Assembly: GCA_938004075.1 (NCBI GenBank)
Contig: CALKWP010000164.1
Coordinates: 1 to 20,761 of the forward strand
Direction of reading: 5' to 3'
DNA: 20,761 nt
Source of the DNA: an uncultured Methanomassiliicoccales archaeon
GTDB lineage: Archaea; Thermoplasmatota; Thermoplasmata; SG8-5
Under the pieces are notes generated by a model. The model made no database searches and was not told the origin of the DNA. It saw nothing but the letters and a program-made list of their open reading frames with translations. Positions 13,402-20,761 of this stretch are shown here, one piece after another (positions within the stretch are counted from its first letter, which is position 1; each line of letters begins with the position of its first letter). A program made the position numbers and the translations under genes.

Positions 13402-13986
13402 ATGCCAACTTTTCTTGTCATAGGACAGAAGACCTGCACGGACGGAAAATTCTCGCTGAACGACCTTACTGGCTCCACCGGGCGGTTGGATGTGCTTCTG
13501 AGATGCGTCAATTCCGCATTCATGCTGTCCAACGACATCCGCCGAGACGTTGACCTCTACCTTCTTCTGCTGGGAGAGCCAGACCCGCCCAGGGCATTGC
13601 TCTTCAAGGGAAGCGAGCTGAAATACCTCAACCCGGATGAGCGCTCCACGGGTGCGCTGGTGAAGAACGCACTCATGAAAAGGCCGGAGACTGAGTGGGT
13701 GAAATCCACCCCCGGCATCCAGGTTGCCAGAATGGGGCTTGCCGAGCTGGTGAAGGAATTCGAGGGGCGGCGCATTGTCTACCTGAGGGAGAACGGCGCG
13801 GATGTGAAAGGCGCTGGGCTAAGCGCGAATGACGTGTTCGTCCTGGGGGGCAAGGAAGACTTGACTCCGGAGCAGGAGGAGATAATCCAGGCATGGCCAG
13901 ATACTCTTAAGATTTCACTGGGGCCAAGGAGCCTCCACGCCGACCATTGCATAACTGTGACTCTCAACGCGCTCGACAATGTCTGA
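13402..13986 (+). CDS. trmY: tRNA (pseudouridine-54 N1)-methyltransferase TrmY
   Basis: 194-residue SPOUT-class (DUF358) enzyme that makes m1-pseudouridine at T-loop position 54 of archaeal tRNAs. Family features include the N-terminal TFLVIGQKTCTDGKFSLNDLTGSTGRLDVLLRCVNSAF region, LLGEPDPPRALLFKGSEL, and the C-terminal knot LGPRSLHADHCITVTLN. The ATG follows the SRP54 stop with no gap, so they form one operon. The enzyme is interesting here because one tRNA in this window has its T-loop split by an intron close to its target site. Confidence 0.93.
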   Translation: MPTFLVIGQKTCTDGKFSLNDLTGSTGRLDVLLRCVNSAFMLSNDIRRDVDLYLLLLGEPDPPRALLFKGSELKYLNPDERSTGALVKNALMKRPETEWVKSTPGIQVARMGLAELVKEFEGRRIVYLRENGADVKGAGLSANDVFVLGGKEDLTPEQEEIIQAWPDTLKISLGPRSLHADHCITVTLNALDNV

Positions 13987-14072
13987 TCCCTCGTTACAAG
14001 GGACAATAATTTCACCATGTTTCACTTCTTCTTTCTTAACGGATATATACCGAGAAAACCGTAGCTATCATT

Positions 14073-14345
14073 GTGAAAAATATGCCGTCAGAGACATACA
14101 CCATCGTAGCAGGTAGCCTGAAACCCATCGTCGGCGATATACTCGCCCAGGGAATCGTGAAGATAGGCCTGAAGAAGGTCGGGGCCGACCCGGAGACCAC
14201 GACCCCCGAGCAGATGAGGATGGCCATTGACGCCCACATTGCCGAGTCTGTGAAGTCATTCATGGGCAGCGAAAATGGAGCCGTTTGGGTCAGGAAGACA
14301 AAGGAGACCCTCGACAGGAAAGCGATTGAGTCTGCCAGCTGCTGA
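14073..14345 (+). CDS. Small conserved-looking protein of unknown function
   Basis: 90 residues from GTG 14073, or 87 from ATG 14082. I do not recognise the family. The N-terminal half (SLKPIVGDILAQGIVKIGLKKVGADPETTT) is followed by a helical C-terminal half. It has no transmembrane segment, no Cys cluster apart from the final residue, and balanced charge. A TATA box (ATATATAC, 14043-14050) sits at the right distance for a leaderless GTG start. It ends at a palindrome facing the convergent pyrC gene. Confidence 0.7.
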   Translation: MKNMPSETYTIVAGSLKPIVGDILAQGIVKIGLKKVGADPETTTPEQMRMAIDAHIAESVKSFMGSENGAVWVRKTKETLDRKAIESASC

Positions 14346-14363
14346 TTTTCAACGCGCTGAAAA
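14346..14363. terminator. Bidirectional hairpin between convergent genes
   Basis: TTTTCA/TGAAAA around ACGCGC lies in the 33 bp between the stop of the small unknown gene and the stop of pyrC. It gives T-rich flanks on both strands. Confidence 0.45.
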
Positions 14364-14378
14364 CCCAATACGATTGAG

Positions 14379-15638
14379 TTAAAGCTGCCCGGCAACCACG
14401 CTCTTTCCAAATTTTTCCACTACCAGCTTCCCGCCCCTGATTATCATGTTCCCGCGCAGCATCACGCCCTTGGGGAATATCGCGTCGAAGCCCTCGAACG
14501 GGGACCAGCCGCATTTTGAATGCAAGCGATTCGAGTCAATTTTCACAATCTCGTCCATGTCATAGAACGCGATGTCCGCATCGTAGCCGGGTTCTATGCG
14601 GCCCTTCTTCAGGCCGAAAAGGTCCGCGGGAAGCTGGCAGCACATGTCCTGAACCGCCTGGTGCTTCAGCACGCCTTTCTGCGCCAGCGCCAGCATGAGC
14701 GGGATGCGAGTTTCCACGCCGGGCAGGCCAGAAGGAGCCATGGGAAAGTCCAGGGATTTTTCCTTGTTGGTATGCGGCGCATGGTCGCTGGCTATTATGG
14801 CCCTTCCGGATTTGAGGACATCAAAAAGCTTGTCTGCTATCGCCCGTTTTCGCAGCGGGGGATTGACCTTGCCCCGGGTCCCGATGGGCATCATCTCGTC
14901 CAGAAGCGCATGGTGAGGAGTGATCTCAAAGCTAGTTTTCCGCTTCCTGGCCATGTCCACGCATTCCGCGGTCGTGAGGTGAGCGATATTGAGCTTCGCG
15001 GGGGTTTCGATTGAAAGAATCTTTCTGAGAGCCTCTGACTCGGCTTTCATATTTCTTATCTGGTTATGCATATGCAGGTCTGCGCATTCGCCCCTTGAGA
15101 ATTGTCCCGGGTCCTCGGCATGAACAGTGATCACGCGGCCCTTGAGATGGGGGTTGTTGAGCAGGACCTCCAGAGAAGCCGTTGATGGTCCAGCTGAAGT
15201 GGTTTCAGCCATGAAAAGCTTGAACCCGACAGCCATCGGAGCCATTCTTGCGATTTCGTCAACGTCGGAAAGCTGGGCGAACAGCCCGAAGTCCACATTG
15301 GCCTTTTCCCGAACGATGTCGAGCTTCTCTTCAAGCGCCCGGGCATTGTCCGCCGCTGGCACGGTGTTGGGCATGTCCAGCACTGTTGTCGTCCCGCCAA
15401 ACGCGGCGGAGCGGGTGCCCGTGAAAAAATCCTCTTTCACTTCGAACCCGGGCTCTCGCATATGGGTGTGGATGTCCACGCCGCCCGGCAGTGCCAGGTA
15501 ATCCTCGAAATGGAACTCCTTCTCCCCGCTCAGGTTGGGCTGAACCGCGGTTATCTTTCCACTGTCAATGCCAATGCTGACGTTTCTGAATGTACCGCCC
15601 TGGGTGACCCTGGTCCTTATGACCAGCTCATGCGCCAT
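14379..15638 (-). CDS. pyrC: Dihydroorotase (pyrimidine biosynthesis)
   Basis: 419-residue class I dihydroorotase, which cyclises N-carbamoyl-aspartate to dihydroorotate. Zinc and catalytic motifs: DIHTHMREPG (H57, H59), GFKLFMA with the probable carbamylated lysine K140, TVHAED (H173), NIAHL (H220) and SDHAPH (D285, H286). The ATG at 15638 is preceded by GGTG and lies inside the end of the AMMECR1 gene (11 base overlap). The frame is open further upstream, but that only shadows AMMECR1. The two genes are translationally coupled. Confidence 0.95.
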   Translation of the reverse strand: MAHELVIRTRVTQGGTFRNVSIGIDSGKITAVQPNLSGEKEFHFEDYLALPGGVDIHTHMREPGFEVKEDFFTGTRSAAFGGTTTVLDMPNTVPAADNARALEEKLDIVREKANVDFGLFAQLSDVDEIARMAPMAVGFKLFMAETTSAGPSTASLEVLLNNPHLKGRVITVHAEDPGQFSRGECADLHMHNQIRNMKAESEALRKILSIETPAKLNIAHLTTAECVDMARKRKTSFEITPHHALLDEMMPIGTRGKVNPPLRKRAIADKLFDVLKSGRAIIASDHAPHTNKEKSLDFPMAPSGLPGVETRIPLMLALAQKGVLKHQAVQDMCCQLPADLFGLKKGRIEPGYDADIAFYDMDEIVKIDSNRLHSKCGWSPFEGFDAIFPKGVMLRGNMIIRGGKLVVEKFGKSVVAGQL

Positions 15639-16233
15639 CAAGCACCTTCCTGGATACCTGGCCCCTTGGCTCCGATTCACAGAAAACCTCTCCGGTGAAA
15701 GTGTACAGCCTGGTCTTGGGGTCCTTCCAGGCATCCGCGAAAAGCCCGGCTTTCATGCAGGTGTGAGCGAGAAACTCCTCGACGCCCCAGCACTGCTCCA
15801 CAGGCACCTGGGGAAGCAGAAGCCCGCGGAAGCCGCCGCGCTCCACAATAAGGCCGTGAGTGCCAACCTTCACAATACCCAGATAGTCCTTCGGGTTTCT
15901 GGCCTTCACCGGTTCCGGGGGCGTCAGAAGACTGACCTCGACGACCACCATCTCCAGCTCATCCGGGCCCATTGACCTGAACCGCGGGTCGCCTGTCGCC
16001 GCCTCCCTGGCCGCTCTTACCAGCGTTTCCTTCAGAGGATAATAAGGCCCCGGATAACCGATGCACCCCCTGAGCTCATGCTCCGGAAACGTGTTCAAGG
16101 TCACAAAAGCGCCGGTCTCCACCCGGAACTTGTCAGGGACGGGAATATCAGGCATGGGAACCCTCTTCACCGCATTGTCTATCGACGCCCTGGCGATTCT
16201 CACTGCCAGCGCGCCATCCTCTTCTCCGTACAT
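15628..16233 (-). CDS. AMMECR1 domain protein
   Basis: 201 residues, nearly the whole being the AMMECR1 domain with the signature LRGCIGY (54-60), RAAREAATGDPRF and LTPPEPV. The domain is widespread in archaea and eukaryotes. Its biochemical role is unsettled; a link to the Memo-like protein and to radical chemistry has been suggested from genome context. A TTTTAAAC box about 27 nt upstream fits a short leader. It is the first gene of a two-gene unit with pyrC. Confidence 0.93.
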   Translation of the reverse strand: MYGEEDGALAVRIARASIDNAVKRVPMPDIPVPDKFRVETGAFVTLNTFPEHELRGCIGYPGPYYPLKETLVRAAREAATGDPRFRSMGPDELEMVVVEVSLLTPPEPVKARNPKDYLGIVKVGTHGLIVERGGFRGLLLPQVPVEQCWGVEEFLAHTCMKAGLFADAWKDPKTRLYTFTGEVFCESEPRGQVSRKVLDGA

Positions 16234-16293
16234 GAGCCTGACAATGCGGCCGCGTTTAAAATTGTTATGCTTTTTTGTTGGTTATCAATTGCG

Positions 16294-16833
16294 TCATTTG
16301 CCGGAGCCGCGCTTCTTGGGCCAGCGAAGAAACACCATGAAGAGAATGATGCCCGCAACCACCGTGATGGTTATGGCGATATTCTGCACTGTCCAGATGT
16401 TCTTCTCGATTGTGATGCTCCCCTCGATTGTGACCGGCCCCTCGGGATTGGCGCCGCCCAGGGTGTTGGCCGTGTTGTCGATGAGCAGAACGTAATCATT
16501 GCCTATGGCCGAATCATATGAATACTGAAGAAGGGAAGAGTCCTGGCGGGACTGGCCGCCCAGGAAATAGAGCGAATCAAGATATCCCGATTTATAGAGG
16601 TTGTAGGCAGTGAGATTCGTCAGGTAAAAATCCACATGGCCGCCTTCAGTCACACGGAGGTTCACCACCAGTTGGTCGCCCGCTCCCACGTTCATCAGGT
16701 ATGCAGCCTCCTCGCCCGATTCAATTGTGACAGTTATCCGATTTTCGCCATAATCCAGGGTGGTGAGAGCAGCCGCTGACGGGGCCAGCAGGATGGCGAT
16801 TGTCATTGCCGCCAGATATTTCAGATGACGCAT
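16294..16833 (-). CDS. Exported, C-terminally anchored beta-domain protein
   Basis: 179 residues. Residues 1-22 are a signal peptide ending SAAA. Residues 24-145 form a predicted beta-sandwich (ITVTIESGEEAAYLMNVGAGDQLVVNLRVTEGGHVDFYLTNLTAYNLYKSG, later DYVLLIDNTANTL). Residues 148-170 are a transmembrane helix, followed by RWPKKRGSGK in the cytoplasm. The beta domain recalls p24/GOLD-like or pre-peptidase C-terminal-like folds, but I cannot assign it firmly. Two N-x-S/T sequons are present. It is probably a small surface or membrane accessory protein. Confidence 0.65.
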   Translation of the reverse strand: MRHLKYLAAMTIAILLAPSAAALTTLDYGENRITVTIESGEEAAYLMNVGAGDQLVVNLRVTEGGHVDFYLTNLTAYNLYKSGYLDSLYFLGGQSRQDSSLLQYSYDSAIGNDYVLLIDNTANTLGGANPEGPVTIEGSITIEKNIWTVQNIAITITVVAGIILFMVFLRWPKKRGSGK

Positions 16834-16961
16834 GAATATGAATCGTTGTTATGATTATAATAAACTATTGAATGGGACGGTTGATTTTGATAATCAGCCG
16901 TAAATATGTGCGATTTTAACATCCCGGCCATCTTTTTATACATCTCCGCCAATCCTCGGTC

Positions 16962-17726
16962 ATGGCAGAAGGCCTAACGATGACCGGCGAGGAGCGGGTG
17001 CTGCTTTACCTCCTGAACTTCGGCAGCCTTGAGGATGTTTATGAGTGCGATTCCGGGCTGACGCAGAAAGGCATTTCAGTCAATGTCAGAATCCAGAGGA
17101 AGCACATCTCCAGGCACCTGGACAGGCTTGCCGGGCAAAGCCTCATTGTTGAATACACAAAGCATGTGAAAGGCTCCAGGCAGAAGATGAAGTGTTACGG
17201 CTTGACCCCGCAGGGCTTTGAAAAGGCCAGAAAAATCATGGAATCCGTGAGCAATGCCACCGTGAAGGTCCGCATCAACGGTGATACCAGGGATATGAGA
17301 TTCGCCGAGATAGATGGCGCCACTTCAGTCCATCTGCGATTATCCGACATCGTTTTTGAAGCGCTGGAATCGGGCGACATCCTTGACATGGCCAGGCTGG
17401 AGAAAATAGAGGAAGAGAACCGCCGTTTGATGGATGAGAAGACCATGAAAACGGATGTCTATCGCCGCGCGCTGGCCGCGGCGTGGCGCAGCGGCATCCT
17501 GACCAGCTCGGAGGAGCATCTGGTCGATGCGTTGAGGACTCACCTCGGAATATCCGACGAGGACCACAAGGCCATGGAAATCGTGGCGATGAACTGCACT
17601 CCCGAGCCTTATGAGACGCGGGTCGACCTGCATGACGAGATTCTGAATCTTCTGGCAGGGCAGCCACCCGAGATGGTGGAAGAGATTCTGGAACTGGTGA
17701 GGGGCAGAGTCGCTAAAAAGCAATAA
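16962..17726 (+). CDS. Winged-helix DNA-binding protein with coiled-coil and helical C-terminal domain
   Basis: 254 residues. Residues 8-92 look like a winged helix (LLYLLNFGSLEDVYECDSGLTQKGIS, RKHISRHLDRLAGQSLIVEY, YGLTPQGFEKARKI). Residues 143-160 are a short charged coiled-coil. Residues 165-210 (YRRALAAAWRSGILTSSEEHLVDALRTHLGIS) resemble a TerB-like helical module seen in many archaeal proteins. It is probably a transcriptional regulator. TTTTTATAC centred 25 nt before the ATG points to a leaderless start. It lies 42 bp ahead of radB on the same strand, though radB has its own possible TATA box. Confidence 0.75.
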   Translation: MAEGLTMTGEERVLLYLLNFGSLEDVYECDSGLTQKGISVNVRIQRKHISRHLDRLAGQSLIVEYTKHVKGSRQKMKCYGLTPQGFEKARKIMESVSNATVKVRINGDTRDMRFAEIDGATSVHLRLSDIVFEALESGDILDMARLEKIEEENRRLMDEKTMKTDVYRRALAAAWRSGILTSSEEHLVDALRTHLGISDEDHKAMEIVAMNCTPEPYETRVDLHDEILNLLAGQPPEMVEEILELVRGRVAKKQ

Positions 17727-17768
17727 GCGCTGCCAACATTTATTTGCTGCGCCGCGGTAAAGGTTGAC

Positions 17769-18452
17769 ATGAAGGTTCCGATAGGCAATGATTGCATAGA
17801 CGACCTGCTGGGCGGCGGCTTCGAGACAGGCGCCATAACCCAGATATTCGGGGAGGCGGGCAGCGGCAAGACCAACATGTGCCTGGTACTGGCCAGGGCG
17901 GTCATCCGCTCAGGGAAAAAAGTCATTTTCATAGACACCGAGGGATTGTCCAGGGACAGGATTCAACAGGTCTTCGGCGCAGATTATGATGTGATGATAA
18001 AATCGCTTTTGATATTCGAGCCGTTCGACTTCGAGGAACAGGAGAACGTCATCGAGAAAGCGGTGGGCCTGGCGATGAAGAACGAGGAGATCGGGCTTCT
18101 GATCCTGGATTCCGCAACTGGCCACTACCGGGTGGAGCTCTCCAAGGACCTTGAAAGGACCGAGCGGAGGACCTTCGTCGCGCAGATCACGGCCCTCCTG
18201 ACCCTGTGCCGGCGCAGGTTAATCCCCATCATCCTGACCAGCCAGGTTTACACAGATATCGAGAGGAACGAGTGCAAGCCGCTGGGCGGGCATGTTCTTC
18301 GGCACAACTGCAAGGTCATTATCAAGCTGAGCCGGGATGAGGATGTCCCGGGCAGGCGGGAAGCCGTCATCATCAAGCACCGGTCCCTGGCGGAGGGAAA
18401 GCACGCGGAGTTCTGGCTGACCGGGGACGGGATCAAGTGCGGGCCGCAATGA
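17769..18452 (+). CDS. radB: DNA repair and recombination protein RadB
   Basis: 227-residue RecA-superfamily paralogue found in euryarchaea. It lacks the N-terminal helix-hairpin-helix of RadA. It has Walker A GEAGSGKTN (28-36), FIDTEGLSRDR (54-64) and Walker B GLLILDSATG (109-118). It modulates homologous recombination together with RadA and Hjc, with weak or no strand-exchange activity of its own. ATG 17769 is preceded by AAAGGTTGAC. Confidence 0.95.
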   Translation: MKVPIGNDCIDDLLGGGFETGAITQIFGEAGSGKTNMCLVLARAVIRSGKKVIFIDTEGLSRDRIQQVFGADYDVMIKSLLIFEPFDFEEQENVIEKAVGLAMKNEEIGLLILDSATGHYRVELSKDLERTERRTFVAQITALLTLCRRRLIPIILTSQVYTDIERNECKPLGGHVLRHNCKVIIKLSRDEDVPGRREAVIIKHRSLAEGKHAEFWLTGDGIKCGPQ

Positions 18453-18597
18453 ATAATAAATTCGCAATAACCCGAATAACACCCAATAAGCGAAGCGGAG
18501 CTATGCGTATAGGAGTTATCCGAAATTTTGGTTTGAACAGCCCCGGAGGAAATGTTTATATGCTATGGCACACTATAGTTTGCTGTGGTGATGCCCT

Positions 18598-18816
18598 GTG
18601 GTAACGACTATCCAAATAAGTGAGGAATTGCAAAAAGAACTCATCGACATGAAGCTTTTTGACAAGGAAACATATGAGGAAGTTATTTGGAACCTGGTGG
18701 AAGACACTCAAGAACTGAGTGAACAGACCAAAAAAGAGATCGAGATGGCCCGTGCTGAAATAAAAGCTGGGAAAACCCACACTATAGCAGATGTCAAGAA
18801 AGAGCTGGGATTATGA
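18598..18816 (+). CDS. Antitoxin of RelE-type toxin-antitoxin pair
   Basis: 72 residues starting at GTG 18598 with GGTGATG 5-11 nt upstream. The N-terminal TTIQISEELQKELIDMKLFDKETYEEVIWNLVED is the ribbon-helix-helix-like part common in archaeal antitoxins. The C-terminal IEMARAEIKAGKTHTIADVKKELGL is the usual toxin-wrapping tail. A TATA box TTTATATG (18555-18562) lies about 26 nt before the predicted transcript start. The stop overlaps the toxin start (ATGA). Confidence 0.88.
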   Translation: MVTTIQISEELQKELIDMKLFDKETYEEVIWNLVEDTQELSEQTKKEIEMARAEIKAGKTHTIADVKKELGL

Positions 18817-19067
18817 CCTACAGCGTCATTTTCTCGGACAAAGCCCGGAAACAGATTAAAAAACTGGAGAGAGATGTCCAGGAGCGAATCATTTCAGCAT
18901 TGGTGAGAATTAGAATTCGACCGGGCGCTTATGTGACGAAACTTGTTGGCGATCCAGGTTATAAGTTGCGAGTGGGTGATTATAGGATAATAATGGATAT
19001 AGATAATAAAGAACTTCAAGTCCTGGTCTTGAAAGTGGGGCATCGTAAAAATATATATGAGAAATAG
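18813..19067 (+). CDS. RelE/ParE-family toxin
   Basis: 84 residues with the RelE fold pattern: YSVIFSDKARKQIKKLERDVQERI, then LVGDPGYKLRVGDYRIIMDID, ending VLKVGHRKNIYEK. The basic GYKLRVGDYRI and HRKNIY segments match ribosome-dependent mRNA interferases of the RelE group, so toxicity by mRNA cleavage is likely. It overlaps the antitoxin gene by 4 bases. Confidence 0.9.
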   Translation: MTYSVIFSDKARKQIKKLERDVQERIISALVRIRIRPGAYVTKLVGDPGYKLRVGDYRIIMDIDNKELQVLVLKVGHRKNIYEK

Positions 19068-19398
19068 TTTATCAAATCGAAACACTAAATTCTGCGGAAT
19101 TCTAGTCTGGCGCACTCGTATAACATGCGGACATGCCTCCGCGCCCCTGCGGGGCATTTCAACCTCGTTGAATGCACTTTTAACATATTCCCGCAAAGCA
19201 TTCGACCATGGCCCGGGAATATTCTGCAAACTAAATTCAGGGGCCATGCTGCATGCAGCATTTGGTAAACAATTGGTGAATGCGAAAACTGAATTATTGC
19301 ATTAAGGAGCATTCGCCCCGAATCGCCAGCGCGCCTTCCAGCGCGATTCGCTCAGAGGGCCGGCAATTCCACCATTTAAGACGCGAAGAATTGCCGGG
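19068..19398. other. Hairpin-rich non-coding gap with terminator of prenyl synthase gene
   Basis: 331 bases without a credible gene. Inverted repeats follow one another: GCCCC-TGC-GGGGC (about 19142-19154), ATGGCCC/GGGCCAT with a 26 nt loop, the self-complementary ATGCTGCATGCAGCAT, CGAATCGC/GCGATTCG (19319-19326, 19343-19350), and CCGGCAATTC/GAATTGCCGG (19360-19369, 19388-19397). The last lies right after the prenyl synthase stop and probably ends that minus-strand transcript. I find no tRNA or known RNA motif here. Confidence 0.5.
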
Positions 19399-20478
19399 TT
19401 ACAGTTCCCTATTAACAATGAACTCCACCGCGTCCTTCAGCGCGGCCTTTCCCTCTTCCGAATACGGTATCTCGTCGATGCCGCCCAAGGCCTCCCTCGC
19501 AAACTTGATGGCCCTCTTCCGGACCCAGTCCCTGCACCCGTGCTTCTGGTAGAGTTTTATGACTCGGTCCACATCTGCTTGCGACTTCTCCTCGCGCTTC
19601 TTGTTGAACAGCATCTTCACGTATTCCCGGTTCCGTGTGTCGCCGACGCGTTCCAGCTCGTCCAGAAGATGTATCAGGAGCAGCGTCCGCTTGCCTTCGA
19701 GTATGTCGCCCCCCAACTCCTTCCCGGTCTTGGTCGAGAACACGTTCAGCCAGTCATCGTGAATCTGGAAGGCGCGGCCAAGGGCTTTACCCATTTTCTC
19801 GATGGGGGCAATTGCAGCTTCATTCCCGGCAATCATGGCGCCGAGATGGAGCGGCCCTATCACGGTGTACCAGCCGGTCTTGCGGTCCACCATCTCGAAG
19901 TATTCCTCCTCAGAGATTGTGTGACCGTTCTTGTTCCATGAAAGCTCAAGATACTGGCCCTCGCATGTGGTCTGGAGGATGTCCTCCATCTTTTCTGCGA
20001 TTGCGCAGGCCTTCCCGCACCCCAGCTCATTGTGATTGGACATGAGTATCTTCCACATTATCAAGTGGAGATGGTCGCCGGCGTTGATGGCGAGCTCTTC
20101 GCCGTACATCAGGTGCAGCGTTTTCTTCCCCCGCCTCTCAAGGGATTTATCTTCCAGGTCGTCATGGATGAGAAGCCAGTCCTCGGATATCTCCATGGCG
20201 GCCGCGGTCGTCATTGCATCGGCAACTTTCCCGCCGCTGGCCATGCAGGAGATCAGTAGTAGTCCGGGGCGGACGTATTTTCCGCCGCGCTCCGGGTAAT
20301 CCACGACCATCTTCCAGTGGGTGTCCAGGCCGAACCTCATCGGCTTTATCTCGCTCGCTCTGGGTATGAACTTGAATATCTCGTCAACTATGGACTGCCT
20401 CTGGTCCTTGAGGAATCCCAGGAAGGCACTTTCCAGCGTCTCGCCGTCCACGGTATCATAGGTGGGCAGCAATCTCAT
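19399..20478 (-). CDS. Polyprenyl (geranylgeranyl-type) diphosphate synthase
   Basis: 359-residue trans-isoprenyl diphosphate synthase. It has GGKYVRPGLLL (65-75), the first aspartate-rich motif DDLED (106-110), GEELAINAGDHLH (126-138) and a second motif DDWLN (241-245) followed by GKELGGDILEGKRT. The last residue of the second motif is Asn instead of the usual Asp. It supplies C20 (or similar) prenyl chains for archaeal ether lipids. The chosen ATG at 20478 overlaps the isomerase stop (ATGA). An in-frame ATG at 20505 is possible. Chain length cannot be fixed from sequence alone. Confidence 0.92.
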   Translation of the reverse strand: MRLLPTYDTVDGETLESAFLGFLKDQRQSIVDEIFKFIPRASEIKPMRFGLDTHWKMVVDYPERGGKYVRPGLLLISCMASGGKVADAMTTAAAMEISEDWLLIHDDLEDKSLERRGKKTLHLMYGEELAINAGDHLHLIMWKILMSNHNELGCGKACAIAEKMEDILQTTCEGQYLELSWNKNGHTISEEEYFEMVDRKTGWYTVIGPLHLGAMIAGNEAAIAPIEKMGKALGRAFQIHDDWLNVFSTKTGKELGGDILEGKRTLLLIHLLDELERVGDTRNREYVKMLFNKKREEKSQADVDRVIKLYQKHGCRDWVRKRAIKFAREALGGIDEIPYSEEGKAALKDAVEFIVNREL

Positions 20479-20761
20479 CCCTCCGGCTCCATGGCGTTCA
20501 TCCATTCGGACAGATGGCCTGTTACGATGACTGGCGTGTCCTGAAGTCCCTGGATGCTGGAAGAGCCGGTGAGGAACATCGCGGCCTTGAGTTCCGCAAT
20601 TATCATCTTCAGTTCCTTGACAACGGCTTCCGGGCTGTCCATTGCCGGACAGAGAAGTTTCCTGGCGAATCCGCCGGCATTGGCGCCCAGGGATATTGCC
20701 TTTGCCGCGTCCAATCCTGTGTTCAGGCCGCCGGTCGCTAATATCGGAAGGCCCACATCGG
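20475..20761 (-). CDS. fni: Isopentenyl-diphosphate delta-isomerase type 2, C-terminal part
   Basis: The final 95 or so residues of the FMN-dependent type 2 isomerase. The rest lies beyond the window end. GLPILATGGLNTGLDAAKAISLGANAGGFARKLL is the conserved FMN phosphate-binding region of the TIM barrel, followed by GSSSIQGLQDTPVIVTG near the C-terminus. It interconverts IPP and DMAPP, directly upstream of the prenyl synthase with a 4 base overlap: two successive steps in lipid precursor synthesis. Confidence 0.93.
   Translation of the reverse strand, partial: DVGLPILATGGLNTGLDAAKAISLGANAGGFARKLLCPAMDSPEAVVKELKMIIAELKAAMFLTGSSSIQGLQDTPVIVTGHLSEWMNAMEPEG

Overview
The window is archaeal. It carries the small subunit of the archaeal D-family DNA polymerase, SRP54, the tRNA pseudouridine-54 methyltransferase TrmY, the recombinase paralogue RadB, a prenyl synthase next to a type 2 isopentenyl-diphosphate isomerase, TATA-box promoters with many leaderless starts, and tRNA genes with bulge-helix-bulge introns. 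RadB and PolD point to a euryarchaeal lineage. The surface protein with calcium-binding repeats and a proline-rich cytoplasmic tail fits Thermoplasmatota, but that is an inference. The first 45 bases are an Illumina adapter left on the contig end.

Bases 46-4527 (minus strand) hold a compact metal operon, read right to left: zinc-type solute-binding protein, ABC ATPase, ABC permease, NikR-like ribbon-helix-helix regulator, cation-diffusion-facilitator exporter, and a truncated acetyltransferase. Neighbouring genes overlap by 1-8 bases. A dyad with NikR-like geometry sits over the only promoter. Uptake, sensing and efflux of the same metal ion therefore appear to be in one transcript.

Bases 4608-8099 encode a 1163-residue cell-surface protein (DNRLRE-like domain, two homologous beta modules, cadherin/Ig-like domains, DxDGDG calcium repeats, one membrane helix, proline-rich tail), followed by a terminator.

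Bases 8100-9303 and 11612-12057 are RNA-gene territory. A tRNA-Leu(CAA) is split by two non-canonical introns, in the D-loop and the T-loop. A divergent tRNA-Val(UAC) has a D-loop intron whose ends resemble those of the Leu D-loop intron. A tRNA-Cys(GCA) is intronless. Each of the three tRNAs is followed, after a 24-25 nt linker, by a 100-170 nt element. Each element opens with a perfect reverse complement of that tRNA's own 3' end and closes with a direct copy of it. Inside are stems that show compensatory changes between the Leu and Cys copies. I know of no described family with this layout, and it is the main candidate for something new.

The remaining genes are mostly informational and core metabolic: creatininase family and PolD small subunit (minus), SRP54-TrmY (plus), a small unknown protein (plus), AMMECR1-dihydroorotase (minus), an exported membrane-anchored protein (minus), a winged-helix protein and RadB (plus), a RelE-type toxin-antitoxin pair (plus), a hairpin-rich gap, then prenyl synthase and isopentenyl-diphosphate isomerase (minus, running off the end).
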